A stretch of 35,049 nt of DNA from an uncultured archaeon. GTDB lineage: Archaea > Micrarchaeota > Micrarchaeia > Anstonellales > Anstonellaceae. The number at the start of each line of letters is the position of its first letter. The stretch's first letter is position 1. Positions 29,772 through 35,049 of this stretch are shown one piece after another. The notes under the pieces are model-generated. The model ran no database searches. It saw only the letters and a program-made list of their open reading frames with translations, and was not told where the DNA came from. Position numbers and translations under genes: made by a program. Location: positions 1 to 35,049 of the forward strand of contig CABMCD010000019.1 in assembly GCA_902384555.1 (NCBI GenBank). The letters run 5' to 3'.

Positions 29772-30545
29772 ATGGGCTCAACCGAGCTGCTTTTCCAGAC
29801 CGACAGCTACCAAACGTCGTTTGAGGCCAAAATCACGGCCGTGCGCCCCGACGGGGGGCTGGTGCTGGACCGCACGCTTTTCTACTACACTTCGGGCGGC
29901 CAGCCCTGCGACAAGGGAAAAATAAAGCGCATGTCGGACGGGGCCCAAGCCGAAGTGGTGGAAGTAAAGAAGATGGACGGGGAGGTGGTGCATTACCTCC
30001 AAGCCCCGGCCTCTCCTCCGGCGCCCGGCACCGAAGCGGCTCTCTCCACCTTATCCACTCCTTCTTTCTCTCCGGGCGATTCCGTCCATGGCGAAATCGA
30101 CTGGGCGCGCCGCCAGCGCCTGATGCGCATGCACACGGCCGGCCACGTGCTCTCGGCCGTCTTCTTCGCCAAGGGCGTGCTCATCACCGGCAACCAGCTG
30201 GACTTGCACCAGAGCCGCTTCGATTTCTCCATGGAAGAGTTCGACCGCTCGCTCATCGACTCCGTCATTTCCGAGGCCAACCGCCTCTGTGCCGAGGGCC
30301 ACGCGGTCAAGGTCTATTCCCTGCCGCGCGAGGAGGCGCTCAAACTGCCCGGCTTCGTCAAGCTGGCCAATGCCCTGCCGCCCGCCCTCTCGGTCCTGCG
30401 CATCGTGGAAATCGAGGGCGTGGACACGCAGGCGGACGGCGGCACGCACGTGCACAACGCACGGGAAGTCGGCACCGTCGAATTGGTGAAAGTCGAGAAC
30501 AAGGGCGCCAAGAATCGGCGCATATATTTCACGCTCAAGCCGTGA
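29772..30545 (+). CDS. alaX: alanyl-tRNA editing protein AlaX
   Basis: AlaX (257 aa) hydrolyses mischarged Ser- or Gly-tRNA(Ala) in trans. Family marks are the N-terminal LFQTDSYQTSFEAKI, LDRTLFYYTSGGQPCDKG, GEIDWARRQRLMRMHTAGHV with the zinc ligands His121 and His125, and DTQADGGTHVHNAREVG with His226. The Cys that precedes GGTH in AlaRS is Asp here; I believe this variant is common among AlaX proteins. A Pro/Ala/Ser-rich insert (about 77-100) separates two early strands. ATG 29772 fits a leaderless start. The stop lies 15 bases before the surface protein start, suggesting an operon. Confidence 0.92.
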   Translation: MGSTELLFQTDSYQTSFEAKITAVRPDGGLVLDRTLFYYTSGGQPCDKGKIKRMSDGAQAEVVEVKKMDGEVVHYLQAPASPPAPGTEAALSTLSTPSFSPGDSVHGEIDWARRQRLMRMHTAGHVLSAVFFAKGVLITGNQLDLHQSRFDFSMEEFDRSLIDSVISEANRLCAEGHAVKVYSLPREEALKLPGFVKLANALPPALSVLRIVEIEGVDTQADGGTHVHNAREVGTVELVKVENKGAKNRRIYFTLKP

Positions 30546-30559
30546 GGTGGGTGGAAAAC

Positions 30560-32560
30560 ATGGGGACCGCAAGACACGCATTCGCATCCGGCCTGTCTCT
30601 CATTCTGCTGCTGGCCATGGCCGCCGCGGTTCCGAGCGTCCAGCTGACCTCGCCCATCGACAGCCACATGACGGGCCCGGTCTCCGACTTTCATTTCCGC
30701 TATGATTCGGGCGGTTCCACGGCTCCGGCTCTCTGCGGCCTCTATGTGGACTCCAGCGGGGTTCAGAAAATCTATTATCCCTCCTCCGACCCCTACCCCG
30801 TCTACCGCTCCGACAACGGCCGGGGCGTCGAGGCCGTCACCCAATCCGACGATTATTACCTCAAAGGCATCAATCTGGCCGGCCTCGCCAAAGGCCCCCA
30901 TTCGTATGTCCTCAACTGCTCGGCCGCCCAAAACGGCAAGCTTCTCCAACCCGGCGATGCCGGCTATTTCGAGGCCTTGGACGAAGGTGTCTTTACGCTG
31001 GGCGACCCGGCGTGGGTGGAGCTGGTTTCACCCTCCTCGTCCCATTCCACCAAGGACCATTCCATTGATTTCACCTTTGTCTATCACGCCGGCGACATCG
31101 GGGGCAAGTCCAGCGCCTGCTCGCTGGTGACCAATGGCCAGCGCTTCGGCGCCCTGCAGGCGCCGGACGGCCAGCCGGCCACCCTCCATGTGGAGAAAAT
31201 GCAGATGGGCAGCTACCGTTGGTCCATCCTCTGCGGCCAGACCTATTCGGAGAACCGCTCGCTCTTTATCGAGAAAGGCGCGCCGGCCTCGGTGCGGCTG
31301 GTTGCTCCGCTCACCGGCTACAAGGGCGCAACGGTTCCGCCGCTCAAATTCACCTACAGTGGCGGCGATGACGGGCCGCAGGCTTCGCTCTGTGAGCTGG
31401 GGCTCGACTCTTCCATCGTCAACCAGACCACGGCGTCCAGCGGCGTGGCCGCTTCCTTTGCGCCGGACTTGGCGCCGGGCGACCACACGTGGTTCGTGCA
31501 GTGCGGGCGCGACACCGACTTTTTCGCCAAGTCGGTTTTCTACACCCTCACCATCCTGCCCGGCGGCAAGAAGCCGGCTTCGAACTCTTCGACCGGCGGC
31601 ACCCCGTCTCCCTCCTCAACCGCCGCTTCGGGCGGCGCCAACCGCGCCGTTCCGCCGTCCAATCCCTCGGCTCCGAATCCAAGCGCCCCGGTGGTGAAGA
31701 CGGCCACCCTGCAAGCCCCCGCTCAAGTCCGCCTGTCGGACACCATTTCTCTGCGCCTGGTTTCGGATGCCGGCGCGCCGCTGGCCAACGCCCAAATCCG
31801 CGTCTACGGGCCCTCCGGGCGCGTTTCGCTGACTACGGATGCGGATGGGCGCGCGAACTTTTCGGCGGCCCAGCCGGGCTCCTACACCTATTCGGTGCCC
31901 GAATTTGTCATGCTCTCAAACCCCGCCACCAACGTGTCGGCCGCGGCGCCTTCCGCTTCAGCCGACGCCAAAAGCGCCGGAGACAACCTGTGGATGTATG
32001 CTCTGCTGGCGGTTTTGGTGCTGGTTGTGATCGGCTTTGTGCTGCTCTATATGGGCCAGCGCAAGCATCCGGAGCCGCTTATGCAAAGCCCGACCTCGAT
32101 TGAGGAGCGCCCGATGACGGGCCCGATGCCCCTCAGCCGCGAGCCGGCCAATTCGGCCCGCGAGCCGGCGGTGCAAATGCACGAAGAGGCCAGCCCGGCC
32201 GTTCCTGCGCCGGACGCTTCAAGCGCATCTTCCGAGCCCACGGTGCCGGAGCCGGCCGCTTCTTCATCCGAACCGGCCACCTCTGCTTCCGAGCAGGCTT
32301 CTCCAAATGTCGAGGCCGCGGCCCAGCCTTCGGATTCCGGCCCTTCTGCATCCGAGCCTTCCCCGGCCCCCGCTTCCGACTCGACCGAAGCTTCGGCCGA
32401 CCCCTCCGCGCCGTCCGCTTCTTCCGAACTGGCTCCTTCCAAGCCGCATGGCCATCTCTTCGCCCCCATGCAACATCCGCACCATATGGCGCAAAAGGAT
32501 GAAACGCCCAAGTCCGCTTCCTCCAAGCGGACCAAAACGTCCAAAAAAGGGCGGGCTTAA
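30560..32560 (+). CDS. large surface protein with Cys-paired Ig-like repeats, one membrane anchor and long acidic tail
   Basis: This 666-aa protein has a signal peptide (to about 25), then three related beta-rich repeats starting near residues 26, 152 and 244 with openings VQLTSPIDS, VELVSPSSS and VRLVAPLTG. Each has a first Cys in a C-x-L strand (ALCGLYVDSSG, SACSLVTNG, SLCELGLDS) and a second late in the unit (SYVLNC, WSILC, WFVQC), so one disulfide per repeat is likely. A Ser/Pro/Asn linker (333-380) leads to a carboxypeptidase-regulatory-like domain (LRLVSDAGAPLANAQIRV and on), a membrane segment (about 477-498), and a tail of about 165 residues of Ser/Pro/Ala/Glu repeats ending in Lys-rich TKTSKKGRA. 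The topology puts the tail inside. GGTGG precedes the ATG. Function is unknown; adhesion or envelope structure is plausible. Confidence 0.75.
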   Translation: MGTARHAFASGLSLILLLAMAAAVPSVQLTSPIDSHMTGPVSDFHFRYDSGGSTAPALCGLYVDSSGVQKIYYPSSDPYPVYRSDNGRGVEAVTQSDDYYLKGINLAGLAKGPHSYVLNCSAAQNGKLLQPGDAGYFEALDEGVFTLGDPAWVELVSPSSSHSTKDHSIDFTFVYHAGDIGGKSSACSLVTNGQRFGALQAPDGQPATLHVEKMQMGSYRWSILCGQTYSENRSLFIEKGAPASVRLVAPLTGYKGATVPPLKFTYSGGDDGPQASLCELGLDSSIVNQTTASSGVAASFAPDLAPGDHTWFVQCGRDTDFFAKSVFYTLTILPGGKKPASNSSTGGTPSPSSTAASGGANRAVPPSNPSAPNPSAPVVKTATLQAPAQVRLSDTISLRLVSDAGAPLANAQIRVYGPSGRVSLTTDADGRANFSAAQPGSYTYSVPEFVMLSNPATNVSAAAPSASADAKSAGDNLWMYALLAVLVLVVIGFVLLYMGQRKHPEPLMQSPTSIEERPMTGPMPLSREPANSAREPAVQMHEEASPAVPAPDASSASSEPTVPEPAASSSEPATSASEQASPNVEAAAQPSDSGPSASEPSPAPASDSTEASADPSAPSASSELAPSKPHGHLFAPMQHPHHMAQKDETPKSASSKRTKTSKKGRA

Positions 32561-32570
32561 GCGCATCGGG

Positions 32571-32576
32571 TTAAAA
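32571..32576 (+). promoter_or_regulatory. TATA-like box for ppcA (leaderless)
   Basis: TTAAAA is centred 25 bases before ATG 32599, followed by a pyrimidine-rich spacer. Confidence 0.55.
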
Positions 32577-32598
32577 TCTCTCCCTTCCTTTCTCTTTC

Positions 32599-34077
32599 AT
32601 GTTGTCCAGCCTTAAGGCTCCGGCTACCATGAGCACCCAGCACCCCGACAACGTGCAGATTCCCTTTTTCTCAGAAGAACAGGTGTTGGGCGCGGAGAGC
32701 GAAATCAAGGAAGCCTTCTACGCCTATTCGCATCTGGGTTGTCACGAACAGATGTGGGACTTCGAGGGCAAGGAAACCGACTCGCACGTGGTGGCCAAGC
32801 TGCTCAACCGCTATGGCGACTATTTCAAGACGCTTCCACTCGGACGTGATTACCGGCTTACTTTCCGTCTTCCCAATCCGGCCGTGGAGCCCTCGCAGGG
32901 CAAGGTGCTGCTCGAAGCGCTGGAATCCATCCCGCGCCACTACGATGTGGCGCAATCCATGGGCATCGATGTGCCCCCCATTTTCGAAATCATTTTGCCC
33001 ATGACCACCAACGCCAAGGAGTTGCGCCGCATCGCGGCCTATTACCGAAAATTCGTGGTGGGCAAGGCCAAGGAAACCGTGCTGGAGGGCGATTCCACCA
33101 CCATCTCCGACTGGCTGGGCGACTTTGCCCCGGCCTCGATTGGCGTCATCCCGCTGGTGGAAGACAAGGACAGCCTGCTCAACGCCGGCCAAATAGCGGA
33201 GGAGCTTATCGCTTCCGAAAAGCCCGCCTCGCTGCGCGTCTTTCTCGCCCGCTCCGACCCGGCCCTCAACTACGGCTCGGCTGCGGCGGTGCTCTACAAC
33301 AAGCTCTCGCTCTCGCGGCTGTGGGAGGCGCAGGAAAAGACCTCGACTCCCGTCTATCCCATCATCGGCGTGGGCAGCGCGCCCTTCCGCGGCAATCTGT
33401 GCCCCACCAACCCCCAGAACTGCCTGCGCGAATATCCTTCGGTGCAGACCTTTACCCTGCAATCCTCCTTCAAATACGACCACCCGCAGCCGCAGGTGCG
33501 CGAAGCCATCTCCGAAATCAACGCGCACGGGCTCAAGGCGCCCCTCGCGCTGGACGAGACGCGCGCGCTGGCCCTCTGCTCGGTCATCGAAAAGGAATAC
33601 CGCGCGCAGCTGGTGCAACTGCAGCCCTTTATCGCCGCCTTGGCCAAGCACGTGCCCTCGCGGCGCACCCGCCGCCTGCACGTCGGCCTCTTCGGCTACT
33701 CGCGCTCGGTGGAGGGGCTTTCCATGCCGCGCGCCATCCCGTTTTGCTGCGCCCTCTATTCCATGGGCATTCCGCCCGAGCTCTTGGGCCTGTCCGCCCT
33801 CTCCGACCAGCAATGGGACGAGCTGCACGAATTGTATGTGAACATCGACCAAGATTTGGCCGACTCGCTCAAATTCGCCAACCCGGCCAACTTCTCCATT
33901 GCCGGCCCCTATCTGGAGTCCCGGCTCAAATCCTCCTTTGAGCGCACGGGCGTGGAATTCCTGCCCGCGCACGCCGAGCTGACGGCCAAAATCAAGGCCG
34001 ACCTCATCGCCAACCGGCCCGCCACGATGGGCGAGAAGATATTGGAGGCGGCGAGGATAAGAGGATTTTTGGGCTAG
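32599..34077 (+). CDS. ppcA: phosphoenolpyruvate carboxylase, archaeal type
   Basis: Archaeal PEPC (492 aa) converts PEP and bicarbonate to oxaloacetate. The short archaeal family, unlike the 900-aa bacterial one, starts near MSTQHPDNV, seen here as ATMSTQHPDNVQIPFF. Further marks are GCHEQMWDFEGKETDSHVV, FEIILPMTTNAKEL, IPLVEDKDSL, FLARSDPALNYG, PIIGVGSAPFRGNL, FTLQSSFKYDHP, and RLHVGLFGYSRSVEG. The length matches the family. ATG 32599 is used because it fits the TATA-like box and relatives have about ten residues before MSTQHPDN; ATG 32629 is the alternative. It supplies four-carbon acids for biosynthesis. Confidence 0.94.
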   Translation: MLSSLKAPATMSTQHPDNVQIPFFSEEQVLGAESEIKEAFYAYSHLGCHEQMWDFEGKETDSHVVAKLLNRYGDYFKTLPLGRDYRLTFRLPNPAVEPSQGKVLLEALESIPRHYDVAQSMGIDVPPIFEIILPMTTNAKELRRIAAYYRKFVVGKAKETVLEGDSTTISDWLGDFAPASIGVIPLVEDKDSLLNAGQIAEELIASEKPASLRVFLARSDPALNYGSAAAVLYNKLSLSRLWEAQEKTSTPVYPIIGVGSAPFRGNLCPTNPQNCLREYPSVQTFTLQSSFKYDHPQPQVREAISEINAHGLKAPLALDETRALALCSVIEKEYRAQLVQLQPFIAALAKHVPSRRTRRLHVGLFGYSRSVEGLSMPRAIPFCCALYSMGIPPELLGLSALSDQQWDELHELYVNIDQDLADSLKFANPANFSIAGPYLESRLKSSFERTGVEFLPAHAELTAKIKADLIANRPATMGEKILEAARIRGFLG

Positions 34078-34112
34078 CGGCCAAAAAAATCGACGTGCTT
34101 TTTTGGGTTAAT

Positions 34113-34120
34113 CTTATAAG
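34113..34120 (+). promoter_or_regulatory. TATA-like box for the gene at 34159
   Basis: CTTATAAG lies about 42 bases before ATG 34159. The leader of about 17 nt carries AGGTGG at 34149-34154. Confidence 0.5.
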
Positions 34121-34158
34121 ACGCGCCTCCGTGCAAGCTTCAGCACACAGGTGGTTCC

Positions 34159-34548
34159 ATGATAACCGGCATCGTGATAAACGAAGTGAACGCGAAAGTC
34201 GTTCGGCGCCAGCCCATCGAATCCTTTGAGACCAAAATCCAGGTTCAGGGGGCTTCTTTCACCGAAAACGCCATCGCCGTCGGATTCAGGTGGGACGTGC
34301 TGTACGCGCCCAACATCAGCTATCTGTCCATGGAAGGCGTCGTCTCGCTGGCCGAAGCGCCGGAGCGCATCCAGCAGGTCATGGCGCAATGGCAAAAAGA
34401 GGGCTCCATCCCCCCGGAGATGGTGCAGGAGCTGACCAACGGCATCAATCATTATTGCACCCTCAACTCCGCGCTGGTGGTCCGGCCCCTGGACCTCTTG
34501 CCTCCCATTCATGTGCCCATTGTCGGCACGCAACCCGCGAAGCAGTAG
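34159..34548 (+). CDS. hypothetical protein
   Basis: I do not recognise this 129-aa protein. It reads as strand-rich at first (ITGIVINEVNAKVVRRQP, ETKIQVQGASF, AIAVGFRWDVLYAPNISYL, MEGVVSLAEA), then a helix (PERIQQVMAQWQKEG and MVQELTNGINHYCTLNSAL), and ends in a proline-rich LPPIHVPIV. The layout loosely recalls SecB-like folds, but I would not assign it. There is no signal peptide. The next gene starts nine bases after the stop, with GGTG in the junction, so the two are coupled. Confidence 0.7.
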   Translation: MITGIVINEVNAKVVRRQPIESFETKIQVQGASFTENAIAVGFRWDVLYAPNISYLSMEGVVSLAEAPERIQQVMAQWQKEGSIPPEMVQELTNGINHYCTLNSALVVRPLDLLPPIHVPIVGTQPAKQ

Positions 34549-34557
34549 GTGATGGAC

Positions 34558-35049
34558 ATGCCCGTGCAGAAATCGAAGACTCCTGCAGAAAGCAACGAGG
34601 CGCCCCAGCAAAAACCAACGCCCTCCGGAGACGAGGGCTTGCGGTTCCAGTACAGCGTGGTGCCTGAAAAAGGGGTGTCCCCGCGCATTAGTGGATTCGT
34701 TACCGTTCGGCCCTCCCTTGGGGACGATGGGGGCAACTGGGGCGTCTCAGGTCAAATCAGCCAGCGGGGGTGGAACAATCCGACCGACAAAAGCGAGCTT
34801 CTCACCCCCTTCCTCAGCGTCGCCTACAAGGGAACCCGGCTGGACTTCGGCCCTGCATTCTATATCTCGGACACGAGCTGGGAGCGCGGGGCCGGCGCCT
34901 TCGCGGCTCTGTCCCACAATTTCAACGGCCCCCGCATCGGCGCTTATTACAATTTCAACGCGCCGGGGCAGGAAGGGCTGCTGGGACACCCCCAGGACAT
35001 CGGCCTTTTTGCCTCCATTCCGCTCTCCAACCGCTTCATCCTGGACGCG
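34558..35049 (+). CDS. beta-rich, barrel-like protein, 5' part (cut by window end)
   Basis: The frame is open from 34558 to the window edge (164 codons) and is not closed here. After a charged, Pro/Gln-rich start (about 1-27) come alternating strands ending in aromatic residues: LRFQYSVVPEKG, ISGFVTVRPSLG, NWGVSGQISQRGW, LTPFLSVAYKGTRLDFGPAFYIS, FAALSHNFNGPRIGAYYNF, and DIGLFASIPLSNRF. Such hairpins resemble outer-membrane-type barrels, which would be unexpected in archaea without an outer membrane. No signal peptide is visible. ATG 34558 has GGTG six bases upstream; ATG 34552 is two codons earlier. The family is unknown. Confidence 0.65.
   Translation, partial: MPVQKSKTPAESNEAPQQKPTPSGDEGLRFQYSVVPEKGVSPRISGFVTVRPSLGDDGGNWGVSGQISQRGWNNPTDKSELLTPFLSVAYKGTRLDFGPAFYISDTSWERGAGAFAALSHNFNGPRIGAYYNFNAPGQEGLLGHPQDIGLFASIPLSNRFILDA

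Noticed and set aside
30432..30452. Missing Cys before GGTH in AlaX as a sign of inactivity
   Set aside because: Asp at this position is, to my knowledge, common among AlaX proteins, and the other zinc ligands are present.
30000..32560. Ser/Pro/Glu repeats in the surface protein as a DNA-level repeat or CRISPR
   Set aside because: The repeats are irregular codon-level low complexity with no constant unit or spacers.
1..35049. tRNA, rRNA, insertion sequence or prophage content
   Set aside because: No cloverleaf with a T-arm GTTC context, no transposase and no terminal inverted repeats were recognised. A covariance scan could still find a small RNA.

Overview
The window is archaeal chromosome. 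Archaeal-type information-processing genes lie side by side: PCNA, aIF1A, aIF2-beta, RIO1 kinase, AlaX, SecF followed by SecD, and archaeal-type PEP carboxylase. Base composition is GC-rich. Many genes show a TATA-like box about 25 nt upstream of a leaderless start codon; others use GGTG/GGAGG Shine-Dalgarno (SD) sequences. The ADP-forming acetyl-CoA synthetase, a non-oxidative pentose phosphate set and small Gly/Arg-rich double-CxxC zinc proteins fit a DPANN archaeon, perhaps of the Diapherotrites/Micrarchaeota type. The lineage is inference; there is no rRNA gene here.

Layout. 1-2136: ADP-forming acyl/acetyl-CoA synthetase, beta then alpha subunit (ATP from acetyl-CoA). 2207-3993: a Yip1-like membrane protein and two tandemly duplicated zinc-ribbon genes. 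4066-6936: SecF-SecD. 7019-12615: purL (with an N-terminal PurS-like fusion), purQ, purF. 12649-16055: an unknown gene, a PadR-like regulator, an FMN-binding-like lipoprotein with its ApbE flavin transferase, and an AK6-like kinase. 16073-21129: transaldolase (broken by an in-frame TGA), split transketolase and ribulose-5-phosphate epimerase, all on the minus strand, with a large clan CD-like cysteine peptidase candidate on the plus strand between them. 21356-25906: a nitrilase-fold protein lacking the catalytic triad, small unknowns, a TPR membrane protein, a DUF1858-like redox protein, aIF2-beta and aIF1A. 25966-34077: an unknown, RIO1, superoxide dismutase divergent from DsbB, PCNA divergent from AlaX, a large surface protein with Cys-paired repeats, and PEP carboxylase. 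34159-end: an unknown and the start of a beta-rich, barrel-like protein cut by the window edge.

How they fit together. The pentose phosphate genes make ribose 5-phosphate from glycolytic intermediates; PurF, PurL and PurQ use PRPP for purine synthesis; ACD makes acetate and ATP; PEP carboxylase refills oxaloacetate. SecDF, DsbB, the Cys-paired surface protein and the flavinylated lipoprotein candidate together form an export and extracytoplasmic redox theme.

Most worth following: the clan CD-like peptidase candidate (16798-18516), the lipoprotein/ApbE pair with an ApbE lacking an export signal, the nitrilase pseudoenzyme with all three catalytic residues changed, the TGA at a conserved Gly codon of transaldolase, the duplicated zinc-ribbon genes with an identical 3' element, and recurrent A-rich Lys-coding insertions in otherwise conserved enzymes. 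No gene-free stretch longer than 300 bases exists in the window, and no tRNA, rRNA, CRISPR array or insertion sequence was seen.
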